The notes under the pieces are model-generated. The model was not told the origin of the DNA. It worked only from the letters and a program-made list of their open reading frames with translations, and ran no database searches. This document shows positions 1 to 7,882 of a DNA stretch of 12,249 nucleotides, piece after piece (position 1 is the stretch's first letter; each line of letters starts with the position of its first letter). Location: positions 1 to 12,249 of the forward strand of contig DDSO01000121.1 of the NCBI GenBank assembly GCA_002343425.1, read 5' to 3'. The stretch is from Brevundimonas sp. UBA2388. Its GTDB lineage: Bacteria > Pseudomonadota > Alphaproteobacteria > Caulobacterales > Caulobacteraceae. Both the position numbers and the translations under genes were made by a program.

Positions 1-574
1 CCAGGTGGTTGGTGGGCTCGTCCAAGAGCAGGATGTCCGGCCGCTGCAAGAGCAGGCGGCAGAGGGCCACCCGCCGTTTCTCGCCGCCGGAGAGGACGCC
101 GATGGAGGCCTCGGGCGGCGGGCAGCGCAGGGCGTCCATGGCCATTTCGATGCGGCTGTCGATGTCCCAGACGTCGCCGGCGTCGATCTTTTCCTGCAGG
201 GCCGTCATCTCGGCCATCAGCTCGTCGGTGTATTCCTCGGCCATTTCCATGGCGATGGCGTTGAAGCGGGTGACCCACTGCTTCTCCTCGCACCAGGCCT
301 CGACGTTCTCGCGAACGTTCAGGCTGTCGTCGAGCTGGGGCTCCTGCTCCAGATAGCCGCGCTTGATGCCGTCGGCCGCCCGGGCCTCGCCGTTGAACTC
401 GCTGTCCAGCCCGGCCATGATTTTCAGCAGGGTGGATTTACCTGAGCCGTTGACCCCGACGACGCCGATCTTGGCGTCGTTGTAGAAGCTCAGCCAGATG
501 TTCTCGAAGATCTTCTTGCCGCCGGGAAAGGTCTTGGTCAGACCCTGCATCTGGAAAATATATTGCTGCGCCAT
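1..574 (-). CDS. ettA: Energy-dependent translational throttle protein EttA (ABC-F ATPase), N-terminal 191 residues
   Basis: This is an ABC-F family ATPase without membrane segments. EttA binds the ribosomal E site and gates the first elongation steps according to the ATP/ADP ratio (family knowledge). Reading leftward from the ATG at 574-572 the protein begins MAQQYIFQMQGLTKTFPGGK, the usual EttA opening. The first nucleotide-binding domain is complete to its Walker B: Walker A GVNGSGKST at residues 40-48, signature LSGGEKRR at 161-168 and Walker B LLLDEPTNHL at 182-191. Between Walker A and the signature lies the Asp/Glu-rich arm region (about 95-145) typical of EttA. The family is about 555 residues, so roughly two thirds, including the linker and second ATPase domain, lie beyond the left edge. 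No strong Shine-Dalgarno precedes the ATG. It is divergent from the AraC-type gene at 790. The family call is very secure. Confidence 0.95.
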   Translation of the reverse strand, partial: MAQQYIFQMQGLTKTFPGGKKIFENIWLSFYNDAKIGVVGVNGSGKSTLLKIMAGLDSEFNGEARAADGIKRGYLEQEPQLDDSLNVRENVEAWCEEKQWVTRFNAIAMEMAEEYTDELMAEMTALQEKIDAGDVWDIDSRIEMAMDALRCPPPEASIGVLSGGEKRRVALCRLLLQRPDILLLDEPTNHL

Positions 575-775
575 GAGGTGCGGTGCGCCCTGTCGTCTGG
601 AGGTGTCGGGAGGTTGGCGCGGGATGTAGCCGCCGCGCCGCCGTTGGGCAAATGTCTAGGCGCGGGGCAGGGCGGTTTGATGGCGGGGATGGCCCTCTTC
701 CGCGCGGTCAGGCCGCCATCCTTGCGCCGGATGCATCCATACAGGGTCGTCACCGCCTCTTCCGCAGGCAGGGCC

Positions 776-781
776 GGGGAG
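776..781 (+). promoter_or_regulatory. Ribosome binding site fixing the start of the AraC-type gene
   Basis: GGGGAG lies 8 bases before the ATG at 790. The reading frame is open upstream to about 583, but no comparable site precedes the earlier start codons, and the upstream translation is Arg/Gly/Ala-rich without family resemblance. The site therefore supports 790 as the start. Confidence 0.6.
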
Positions 782-789
782 CGAACCGC

Positions 790-1515
790 ATGTCTGTCAG
801 CGTCATCCTCGAGGCTTCATCCAGCCACAGGCTCGTCATGAGCCATTATGCGCCGGAGGAGGAGTGTCGGCCGCACAAGCATGACCGGGCCCAGATTTCG
901 CTGTTGCTGGCGGGGGGCTATGTCGAGGAGAGCGAACAGGGCCACGCCCGGGCCGAGGGGCCGAGCCTCAGCCGCAAGCCAGGTGGTTTCGAACACCAGA
1001 ACCGGTTTGGCGCCGCGGGCGCTCTGATCCTGTCTCTCAACCTCGACAAGACACCTGCCCCGGATCGGTATTTTGTGGCCGGCGGACTTGAAGACCTGTC
1101 CGGAGGGGCGTTGCGCCGGCTTGCGAACGACAGCAGCGCAATCGCCGCCCTCGCCGAGCGTGTTCCCCCCGGACTTCCGCCAATGGCCGCGCCGCCCGGT
1201 CCCTGGCTGGCGGCGGCGCACCACCGGCTACTGACGGAATCCGGGCTGAATGTCGGCGTTCTGGCGCGAACCCAGGGCCTGCACCCCGTGCGCTTCGCCC
1301 GCCTGTTTCGCGAGGCCTTCGCGCAGTCGCCGACCGCGGCGCGGCAGAACCGCCGGGCCGCGAGAGCCGTCGACCGGCTGCTCCGCTCCGGAACGCCCCT
1401 GGCGGAGATCGCGGCCGCCGAGGGCTTCGCCGACCAGGCCCACCTCAGTCGCGTCATCAGCAGGATGACGGGCTGGAGCCCCGGCCGGCTGCGGCGACTG
1501 TTCGCCGGCGCCTGA
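790..1515 (+). CDS. AraC-family transcriptional regulator with small cupin-like sensor domain
   Basis: This is a 241-residue DNA-binding regulator. The N-terminal part resembles an AraC-type cupin sensor: H29-x-H31 followed by Q35 and a beta-strand-like run ISLLLAGGY at 36-44. The C-terminal part, about 152-241, carries the two helix-turn-helix units. The first is in the LNVGVLARTQGLHPVRFARL stretch. The second is in LAEIAAAEGFADQAHLSRV, followed by the conserved GWSPGRLRRLF ending. The family is normally 250-300 residues, so the sensor domain is on the short side. The effector is unknown. It lies 65 bases upstream of the serine hydrolase gene in the same direction, and the pair may form one unit or a regulator-target pair (inference). 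It is divergent from ettA. The family call is firm and the start is supported by a GGGGAG site. Confidence 0.85.
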   Translation: MSVSVILEASSSHRLVMSHYAPEEECRPHKHDRAQISLLLAGGYVEESEQGHARAEGPSLSRKPGGFEHQNRFGAAGALILSLNLDKTPAPDRYFVAGGLEDLSGGALRRLANDSSAIAALAERVPPGLPPMAAPPGPWLAAAHHRLLTESGLNVGVLARTQGLHPVRFARLFREAFAQSPTAARQNRRAARAVDRLLRSGTPLAEIAAAEGFADQAHLSRVISRMTGWSPGRLRRLFAGA

Positions 1516-1580
1516 CGTTCCCGGTTTCATCCGTTCAAGACTCCCGGCGAGACCCTGTGGGACGGGACCGGATCGCCGCA

Positions 1581-3110
1581 ATGAGAAACGCTCCCATGAC
1601 CGACCTCGCCCGACTCGCCGCCTTTGCGGTCGCCGCCATCCTGCTGGCGCCGCAGCCCGCATCAGCGGGCCCCGATGAAGCGCGATTCCGGGCGGACGCG
1701 GACGCCTTCATTCGCCGTGCCATGGATCAGGTCGGCGTGGTTCCGGGCCTGTCGATCGCCGTGGTCGACGGCGAGGACGTCGTGCTGACGGCCGGCTATG
1801 GCGTCGCCGACATCGAAACCGGCGCGCTCGTCAGCGCCGACACCCGGTTCTACATCGCCTCCTCGACCAAGTCGTTCACGGCCCTCGCGGTGGCCGCGAT
1901 GGCCACACGGGGCGAGGTCGATCTCGAGGCGCCGCTCACGGCCTGGTCGAACGTCCCCGGTGCGCCGGCGAACCTTTTTTCAAGCGTCAGCTTGACCGAC
2001 CTGCTCAGCCACCGGTCGGGGCTGGACAATTCGCCCATCTCGTTTCGCGCTGCCTTTTCGGGCGACCATTCGCCCGAGGTGATGCAGCGCCTGATCGCCG
2101 CGACCGTGTCCCGTCCCGATACGCCGCACGGAACGTTCCGGTACTCGAATGCCGGCTACAACATCGCCACCACCCTTCTGGAGGCCCGCGACGGCCGCGA
2201 CTGGCGCGTGTTGGTGCGTGACGAGGTGCTGAACCCGATCGGCATGGCCGACACGACCGGATGGCTGTCCGAAGCCCGCAGGGATGGCGCGGTGATTGCC
2301 GCCGGCCATCTCGGCCATCCCGCCGACGGACCGGTCCGCAGCCCGTTGCAGAAGGTCGACGCCACCATGCAGTCCGCCGGCGGGCTGGTCTCGACCGCCG
2401 ACGACATGGCCCGCTGGCTGGAAATCCAGATCAACGACGGCGTCCTCGACGGTCGCCGGGTGTTTCCCGAAGGGCTTGTCGCCTCGACCCACCGGCCGCT
2501 GGCGGCCAATGAGTCGACCTTCGGACCCTATACGCGCCAGGCCTATGGCCTCGGCTGGCAGATCGGTCGCTATGGCGACGACGTCCTGATCCATCATTTC
2601 GGGAATTTCTCCGGGTCCCGCGCCCACGTCTCCTTCATGCCCGCGCGGAGGATCGGCGTGGTCGTGATGGTCAATGAGGATGTGCTGGCGGGTGGCCTCG
2701 CAGACCTGATCGCCAACTATGTCTATGACTGGCGCGCCGGACGTCCGGACCTCGAGGCGGCCTATGACACGGCCCTGCGGGATCTCGTCGACCGCCGCGA
2801 CCGGGGACGCGCCGCGATCGCCCGGCAACAGGCCGAGCGCGCGGCCCGGCCATCGACGCTGTCCCGACCCCTCGTCGCCTATGCGGGAACCTGGGAGAAC
2901 CCGCTGCTGGGCACGGTGCGGATCGCCGAACGGGGCGGCGCCATGATTGTCTCGATGGGCGTCATGGAGGCGGTCGCCGAGGCCTTCACCGAAGCCGAAA
3001 GCGTCCGCGTCGAACTGGCGCCGATGCAGGGGCAGCCCATCCGGTTCGGCGGCGACGGCGCCGCGCCGGATCGGCTGGAGTTGATGGGAGAGACCTTCCT
3101 GCGCCGCTGA
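1581..3110 (+). CDS. Exported serine hydrolase of the class C beta-lactamase/penicillin-binding family with C-terminal DUF3471-like domain
   Basis: This is a 509-residue secreted hydrolase. A signal peptide is visible: MRNAP start, hydrophobic core at about 12-23 and a likely cleavage after ASA at 27-29. The beta-lactamase fold has all three catalytic motifs: S94-S-T-K97 (nucleophile Ser94, Lys97), Y188-S-N190, and H339-F-G341 in place of the KTG box, as in esterase/peptidase members. LLSHRSGL at 141-148 is also characteristic. The C-terminal part after about 430 (YAGTWENPLLGTVRI) looks like the beta-barrel DUF3471 domain often fused to this family. The substrate cannot be told from sequence: D-amino peptides, esters and beta-lactams are all precedented. 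The ATG at 1581 was chosen over the GTG at 1557 and the ATG at 1596 because it gives a normal signal peptide, but no start has a good ribosome site. It ends 5 bases before the converging oxygenase-like gene. Confidence 0.88.
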   Translation: MRNAPMTDLARLAAFAVAAILLAPQPASAGPDEARFRADADAFIRRAMDQVGVVPGLSIAVVDGEDVVLTAGYGVADIETGALVSADTRFYIASSTKSFTALAVAAMATRGEVDLEAPLTAWSNVPGAPANLFSSVSLTDLLSHRSGLDNSPISFRAAFSGDHSPEVMQRLIAATVSRPDTPHGTFRYSNAGYNIATTLLEARDGRDWRVLVRDEVLNPIGMADTTGWLSEARRDGAVIAAGHLGHPADGPVRSPLQKVDATMQSAGGLVSTADDMARWLEIQINDGVLDGRRVFPEGLVASTHRPLAANESTFGPYTRQAYGLGWQIGRYGDDVLIHHFGNFSGSRAHVSFMPARRIGVVVMVNEDVLAGGLADLIANYVYDWRAGRPDLEAAYDTALRDLVDRRDRGRAAIARQQAERAARPSTLSRPLVAYAGTWENPLLGTVRIAERGGAMIVSMGVMEAVAEAFTEAESVRVELAPMQGQPIRFGGDGAAPDRLELMGETFLRR

Positions 3111-3123
3111 CGCCATCAGGCGT
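3110..3123. other. Short inverted repeat across two converging stop codons
   Basis: ACGCC-ATCA-GGCGT forms a perfect 5-bp stem with a 4-base loop. It contains the last base of the hydrolase TGA and the complete stop of the oxygenase-like gene (TCA on this strand, 3116-3118). It could act as a weak bidirectional transcription barrier, but there is no T-run on either side and five pairs is marginal. Confidence 0.3.
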
Positions 3124-3727
3124 AGTTGAAGCTCACCGAAATCCGCTCGCTCTTCGCCGCGTTCGGCGGCACCTCATGCCGCAGCCAGCTTTCCCACATC
3201 AGCACCGTCCCGGCTGTCGGCGCGAGATAGACGAACGGCCTCTCCGCCTCGGGCGCATCGGCGTGGACGCCGGGGCGGGCCATCATCATCGGCAGGCGCG
3301 GATCCTCCAGCTTCAGCGCCGAGGCCCCGTCGGGGACCTCGACATAGATGGTGCCGCTCAGGAAGGCGTGCGGGTGGATGTGGCCCGTGTGCCCGCCGCC
3401 GGGCTTGAGGATGTTGACCCACAGGCTGTCCAGCCGCGGCTTGCGCGCCAGGTCGAAATTCAGCGCCCTGGCGTAGGCGACCGCGTGCCGGTCCAGATGC
3501 CGCTTCAGCTCTGCGAACTCGGGCAGGCGGTGGGGCAGGTCGGTCAGGGAGCCGTAGGAGGTATAGCCGCGATAGCCGTGCTCGCGGCACCAGGCCCGCC
3601 CGGCGTGATCCTCGACCGCCAGCATCCGGCAGGCCTCGACCAGACCGGCATTGAAGGCCGGAAAACCGGGCGAGGCGGCCAGGGACGCTTCATAGATCTG
3701 GGTGACGAACAGCGGGCGCAGGGACAT
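3116..3727 (-). CDS. Putative 2OG-Fe(II) oxygenase, TIGR02466/2OG-FeII_Oxy_5-like
   Basis: This is a 203-residue cytosolic protein that resembles the small putative 2-oxoglutarate/Fe(II)-dependent oxygenases of the TIGR02466 type; the substrate is unknown. It begins MSLRPLFVTQIYEA, matching the family's short N-terminal strand. The core signature is visible: LWVNILKPGGGHTGHIHPHA at 102-121, then FLSGTIYVEVP at 122-132, EDPR at 141-144, a distal His in WESWLRHEVPPN at 178-189, and ERISVSFN with Arg195, the probable 2-oxoglutarate-binding residue, near the end. The candidate metal ligands are H116/H118 and H184. The usual acidic residue of the HxD/E triad is not obvious. An in-frame start further upstream (3817) exists, but its extra 30 residues look non-coding, so 3727 is preferred. 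No strong ribosome site is seen. It is transcribed away from the AT-richer region at 3728-4020. Confidence 0.75.
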   Translation of the reverse strand: MSLRPLFVTQIYEASLAASPGFPAFNAGLVEACRMLAVEDHAGRAWCREHGYRGYTSYGSLTDLPHRLPEFAELKRHLDRHAVAYARALNFDLARKPRLDSLWVNILKPGGGHTGHIHPHAFLSGTIYVEVPDGASALKLEDPRLPMMMARPGVHADAPEAERPFVYLAPTAGTVLMWESWLRHEVPPNAAKSERISVSFNYA

Positions 3728-3796
3728 GGGCGCTGGATAGCCGGTCTTCCGCGCGGGGAGAAGGCAGCGGGGGGCCGATGCACAGGCCCTCACATC

Positions 3797-3817
3797 GGGT
3801 ACGCAATCTGGGTACAC
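3797..3817. repeat. Tandem GGGTAC(G/A)C direct repeat, 13-base period
   Basis: GGGTACGC at 3797-3804 recurs as GGGTACAC at 3810-3817. The second copy shares GTACAC with the right arm of the inverted repeat at 3916-3933. It could be a binding site for a regulator acting on the leftward gene, but this is inference from spacing and location only. Confidence 0.35.
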
Positions 3818-3833
3818 TCAAAACGGGAAAGTA

Positions 3834-3847
3834 GTTGACAGATCAAC
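3834..3847. repeat. Operator-like inverted repeat GTTGA-CAGA-TCAAC
   Basis: Perfect 5-bp arms flank a 4-base spacer, and the repeat contains the TTGACA hexamer at 3835-3840. Such overlap between a dyad and a possible -35 element would suit repressor binding, but no protein can be assigned. Confidence 0.35.
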
Positions 3848-3915
3848 GATTTCCGCAGCAGCGTCCCTGAACTGCGAAGAGACTGTAAAGTGTTGAAACT
3901 TCTGAGGCGACTGTT

Positions 3916-3933
3916 GTGTACGCATACGTACAC
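3916..3933. repeat. Operator-like inverted repeat GTGTACG-CATA-CGTACAC
   Basis: Perfect 7-bp arms flank a 4-base centre, giving an 18-base dyad of the size bound by dimeric helix-turn-helix regulators. It sits 88 bases before the preferred start of the small unknown gene. Its left edge coincides with an alternative GTG start (3916) for that gene. Confidence 0.4.
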
Positions 3934-4020
3934 TTGGTCGGAACGGCGGCAGGGATACTACTGTCGCGATTGCGGAGATTTCAGGCGCGAAGTTGCGGTC
4001 AAACCGGGGGGTGGGCGTTG

Positions 4021-4212
4021 GTGATCAGGACCGAAGTCGAGAGAGCAGGGGCATGGTCCCTGATCAAGCAGCAGTTCGTGGGGGTCAGCGGGCAGGTGTG
4101 CAGCGTAACCTATGAGCTGAAGGGGCCCCGACCGGCTCATTTCAATGATCTGGACGAGGCCAGGGCCGCCTTCTGGCAGGCTGAGGCCCTGGCGACCGAA
4201 GAGACTGTCTGA
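4021..4212 (+). CDS. Small hypothetical protein
   Basis: I do not recognise this protein. From the GTG at 4021 it is 63 residues, begins VIRTEVERAGAW (first residue Met in vivo), and is soluble-looking, with no signal or membrane segment. It has one Cys, a possible strand pair (GQVCSVTYEL) and a helix-like LDEARAAFWQAEALA tail. The frame is open back to a GTG at 3916, preceded by GAGG at an acceptable distance. However, the 35 extra codons have weak third-position GC bias and run through the dyad at 3916-3933, so the shorter form is preferred. A G-rich stretch (4006-4014) may serve as its ribosome site. It contains AGG and AGA codons that are rare in the neighbours. It converges on the methyltransferase gene 33 bases away. 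Confidence 0.45.
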   Translation: MIRTEVERAGAWSLIKQQFVGVSGQVCSVTYELKGPRPAHFNDLDEARAAFWQAEALATEETV

Positions 4213-4245
4213 GGTTCGAGCCGGTCCTCCCGGACGGACCTGTCT

Positions 4246-5004
4246 TCACCACTCCAGCCCCGACTCACCCCTCAGCACCGCCTCCGCCTCCGCCGTGTGC
4301 TTGGCGTCCGAACGGTCGTGCAGCACCAGCGGCGGCAGCAGCCGCAGCGGCGCCTTGCCGGTCTTGATCGCCTGCACAAGCACCCGTTTGGCCGGCTCGT
4401 CCGCATAGGGATGCACGCCGCGAACCGCGAAGGATCCCGCCGTCTCACCCAGCAGGGCCAGCAGGTCGGCCAGCCGGTCGGCGCGGTGGATGACCACGAT
4501 CCGGCCGCCCTCGCGCACGGCCTTGAGCAGGAAGCTCGTCCAGGCCTTCAGCCCGTCGTCGGCCATCCACGCCCCGAGCTTGCCCTCCGCGGGCGCCCGC
4601 AACGCGCCCGGATCGTCAAAGAAGGGCGGATTGCTGACGGCCCAGTCGAACGGCGGCACGTCCAGCGTCCGGAACCCCGCAGCCACGTCGCCCTCGACGA
4701 TCCGCGCCTCGACCCCGTTCAGGACCGCATTCTCCCGCGCCAGCGCCGCCATCGCCGGGTCGCGCTCCAGCCCGGTCAGGGATGCACCGGGACACCGCGC
4801 GGCGATCTGCATCAGCACCGCGCCCGCGCCGCATCCGGCCTCGATCACCCTCTGGCCCGGTTCGGCTGCCACAACCGCCGCCAGCAGGGCCGCATCCATG
4901 CCCGCGCGGTATCCCCTGGCCGGCTGACGCAGCCGGACCCGTCCGCCCAGCAGGGCGTTCTCGACGACTTCGCCTTCGAATTGAGGGAACGGTGCGACGG
5001 TCAC
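4246..5004 (-). CDS. TrmN6-like tRNA1(Val) adenine-N6 methyltransferase family protein
   Basis: This is a 252-residue SAM-dependent methyltransferase of the YfiC/TrmN6 type, whose E. coli member methylates N6 of A37 in tRNA1(Val). The N-terminal RLRQPARGYRAGMDAALLAA stretch (24-43) is typical. SAM-binding motif I is EAGCGAGAV at 55-63, the acidic residue after the second strand is E80 in GLERD, and the catalytic NPPF motif is at 125-128, diagnostic of amino-group N-methylation of adenine, cytosine or glutamine. The C-terminal half (HPYADEPAKRVLVQAIK) also fits the family. The start is GTG (5004-5002), with AAGGG about 9 bases upstream. It is divergent from the polyprenyl synthase, with about 105 bases between starts. 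Family assignment is firm; tRNA1(Val) specificity is inferred, as related members modify other substrates. Confidence 0.83.
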   Translation of the reverse strand: MTVAPFPQFEGEVVENALLGGRVRLRQPARGYRAGMDAALLAAVVAAEPGQRVIEAGCGAGAVLMQIAARCPGASLTGLERDPAMAALARENAVLNGVEARIVEGDVAAGFRTLDVPPFDWAVSNPPFFDDPGALRAPAEGKLGAWMADDGLKAWTSFLLKAVREGGRIVVIHRADRLADLLALLGETAGSFAVRGVHPYADEPAKRVLVQAIKTGKAPLRLLPPLVLHDRSDAKHTAEAEAVLRGESGLEW

Positions 5005-5109
5005 GCGGCTTGACCCTTCATGGAGCGATCACCATTGTGCGCCGCATCGTCGCCCGGCAAGGCGGCGGCTGGATTTTCGGGCGCGATTCTCCCCCGCGCC
5101 GCCGCTTCT

Positions 5110-6138
5110 ATGGGTTTCCCGTTGGCCGCTGTCACCGTCGCCGAGCCCCGCTCGAAGGGGAATGTCGAGCCGCTCGTGCGGCTGGCCGCCCCCGACATGG
5201 CGACCGTCGATGCCCTGATCCTCGACCGGATGCAGTCCCAGGTGCCGGTCATCCCCCTGCTGGCCGAGCATCTGATCTCAGCCGGCGGCAAGCGCCTGCG
5301 CCCCCTGTTGACCCTGGCAGCCGCCCGCGCCTCGGGCCCGGCAGGCGACATCTCCGCTCCGGTCAAACTGGCGGCGGCGGTCGAGTTCATCCACACCGCC
5401 ACCCTGCTGCACGACGATGTGGTCGACGCCTCGGACCTGCGCCGCGGCAAGGTCGCGGCCCATCTGATCTGGGGCGCGCCGTCCAGCGTCCTGGTCGGCG
5501 ACTTCCTGTTCGCCCGCGCCTTCGAACTGATGGTCGAGACCGGCCAGATGCGCGCCCTGGGCATCCTCGCCCGCGCCTCCAGCGTCATCGCCGAGGGCGA
5601 GGTGCTGCAACTGACCCGCGCTCACGACCTGAACCTCGATCAGGACACCTATCTGCAGATCATCTCGGCCAAGACCGCCGAATTGTTCGCCGCCGCGGCC
5701 GAGGCCGGGGCGGTCGGGGCCGGCGCTGACGAGGCCTCGGTCCAGGCCCTGCGCGCCTATGGCCTCAATCTCGGCCTGGCCTTCCAGCTGGCCGACGACG
5801 CCCTCGACTACGGCGGCACGTCCGAGGTGCTGGGCAAGAACGCCGGCGACGACTTCCGTGAAGGCAAGGTGACCCTGCCCCTGTTGCTGGCCGCCGCCCG
5901 GACGCGCGGCCGCGAGGACGCCTTCTGGGACCGGACCATCAACAAGGGCCAGCGCACCGAGGACGATTTCCGCCGCGCCCGTGAACTGATCTTCGGGGCC
6001 GGCGCCGTCAGCGCCACCCTCGACACCGCCCATGACTATGCCGACGCCGCCAAGGCCGCCCTGCAGGTCCTCCCGGCCAGCGACTGGCGCGCGGCGCTGG
6101 AACAGTTGGCTGACTTTGCGGTCAGCCGCGCAGCCTGA
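5110..6138 (+). CDS. ispB: Octaprenyl-diphosphate-synthase-like polyprenyl synthetase
   Basis: This is a trans-isoprenyl diphosphate synthase, 342 residues from the ATG at 5110. It condenses isopentenyl diphosphate units onto an allylic primer to make the side chain of ubiquinone. Visible motifs are GGKRLRP at 59-65, the first Asp-rich motif DDVVD at 102-106 with the following LRRGK, and the second motif DDALD at 229-233 after FQLA. Small-to-medium residues before the first DDxxD (TATLLHDD) fit a medium or long-chain enzyme, but chain length cannot be fixed by eye; octaprenyl or decaprenyl are the likely products in this group. An in-frame ATG at 5020 would add 30 residues of low-complexity sequence; neither start has a clear ribosome site, and 5110 gives the family's usual length. 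The stop abuts the stop of the converging aminotransferase with no gap. Confidence 0.88.
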   Translation: MGFPLAAVTVAEPRSKGNVEPLVRLAAPDMATVDALILDRMQSQVPVIPLLAEHLISAGGKRLRPLLTLAAARASGPAGDISAPVKLAAAVEFIHTATLLHDDVVDASDLRRGKVAAHLIWGAPSSVLVGDFLFARAFELMVETGQMRALGILARASSVIAEGEVLQLTRAHDLNLDQDTYLQIISAKTAELFAAAAEAGAVGAGADEASVQALRAYGLNLGLAFQLADDALDYGGTSEVLGKNAGDDFREGKVTLPLLLAAARTRGREDAFWDRTINKGQRTEDDFRRARELIFGAGAVSATLDTAHDYADAAKAALQVLPASDWRAALEQLADFAVSRAA

Positions 6139-7399
<1,261 letters not shown>

Positions 7400-7454
7400 A
7401 TGTCGCCGTCCGATGCCCCTTCACCCCGAGCGCGCTCCGGTCTAGAGCGGGGCT

Positions 7455-7844
7455 GTGTCGTCCCGTTCGCCCGAGCAATGGTCCCTGACGCGATCGCTGG
7501 CCTTCCTGGCCGCGATCTTCGCCGTCGTGTTCGCAACCCTGCTGCCGTCCGCCGTCGCGGCCTCGGCGGCGGCGGGCGAGCCGGTCGTGCTCTGCTCCGG
7601 CGACCGGATCATGGTCGTCTTCGACCCGGACGGTTCGTCAGAGCCGTCCTCGATGGACACTCTGGACTGCGCCGACTGCGTCCTGTCCGCCCTGACCACC
7701 CTGCCGCCTCCGCCGGTGATCCGGCCTGTGGCCCCGCCGCGGATCGTCGCGGTCCAGCCTGATCTGCCGCGCGCCGGCCCCTGGCGTGGTGGCCTCCTCC
7801 TCGCCGGCCTGCCGCCGCCCTCCACGGCCCCCCCGACCGCCTGA
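7455..7844 (+). CDS. CruR-like DUF2946 protein, probable copper-sensing upstream ORF
   Basis: This 129-residue protein heads the copper operon. It has a basic N-terminus, a hydrophobic segment at about 14-36, a lone C47 in the LCSGD context, then C72-A-D-C75 (CXXC) and a proline-rich tail with PPPP at 84-87, PPP at 120-122 and TAPP at 124-127, two residues before the stop. This pattern fits DUF2946. In Bordetella pertussis the DUF2946 protein CruR is a regulatory upstream ORF. Its nascent chain arrests on a C-terminal RAPP motif, and copper binding to CXXC relieves arrest and lets Rho terminate transcription before the TonB receptor gene (established for that system). Here the Arg is replaced by Thr. 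The start is a GTG with a poorly spaced GGGG. The receptor gene follows after 67 bases containing a hairpin. Family assignment rests on architecture and context; the regulatory role is inferred. Confidence 0.75.
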   Translation: MSSRSPEQWSLTRSLAFLAAIFAVVFATLLPSAVAASAAAGEPVVLCSGDRIMVVFDPDGSSEPSSMDTLDCADCVLSALTTLPPPPVIRPVAPPRIVAVQPDLPRAGPWRGGLLLAGLPPPSTAPPTA

Positions 7845-7860
7845 ACCAGATGAAACGCCC

Positions 7861-7882
7861 GCACGCCGGCTCACCGGCGCGC
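7861..7882 (+). promoter_or_regulatory. Leader hairpin between the DUF2946 ORF and the TonB-receptor gene
   Basis: CGCCGG (7864-7869), loop CTCA and CCGGCG (7874-7879) form a perfect 6-bp GC stem. It can extend past one A-C mismatch by two further pairs (GC at 7861-7862 with GC at 7881-7882). It begins 16 bases after the ORF stop and is followed by a pyrimidine-rich CCTTTCCC stretch, not a T-run, so it is not an intrinsic terminator. It is placed where a CruR-type control element would act. Confidence 0.45.

Larger units (their letters stand above)
3728..4020. promoter_or_regulatory. Repeat-rich, lower-GC divergent intergenic region
   Basis: This gap separates the leftward oxygenase-like gene from the rightward small unknown gene. 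From about 3790 to 3960 it is visibly AT-richer than the rest of the window, as expected for a promoter region. It contains two copies of GGGTAC-purine-C (3797-3804, 3810-3817), the inverted repeat at 3834-3847 and the larger inverted repeat at 3916-3933. A perfect TTGACA occurs at 3835-3840, but no matching -10 element lies 16-18 bases on, so I do not call a promoter position. Confidence 0.4.

Noticed and set aside
583..789. Upstream in-frame extension of the AraC-type gene
   Set aside because: The extra residues are Arg/Gly/Ala-rich with no family similarity, while the ATG at 790 has a well-placed GGGGAG.
3835..3840. TTGACA as a -35 promoter element
   Set aside because: No acceptable -10 hexamer lies 16-18 bases downstream, so the match may be chance or part of the dyad.
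3916..4020. Longer form of the small hypothetical gene from the GTG at 3916
   Set aside because: The 35 codons have poor third-position GC bias and run through an operator-like dyad. An acceptable GAGG upstream keeps it possible.
4223..4240. GGTCC/GGACC inverted repeat between converging genes as a terminator
   Set aside because: The stem is only 5 bp with an 8-base loop and no T-run, too weak to call.
4297..5013. Open plus-strand frame opposite the methyltransferase
   Set aside because: The minus strand carries complete SAM-binding and NPPF motifs; the plus-strand translation is Arg/His/Gln-rich with no motif.
5020..5109. Upstream in-frame extension of the polyprenyl synthase
   Set aside because: It adds 30 residues of Ala/Gly/Ser-rich sequence, and the shorter form matches the family length. 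Start evidence is weak for both, so this is a preference.
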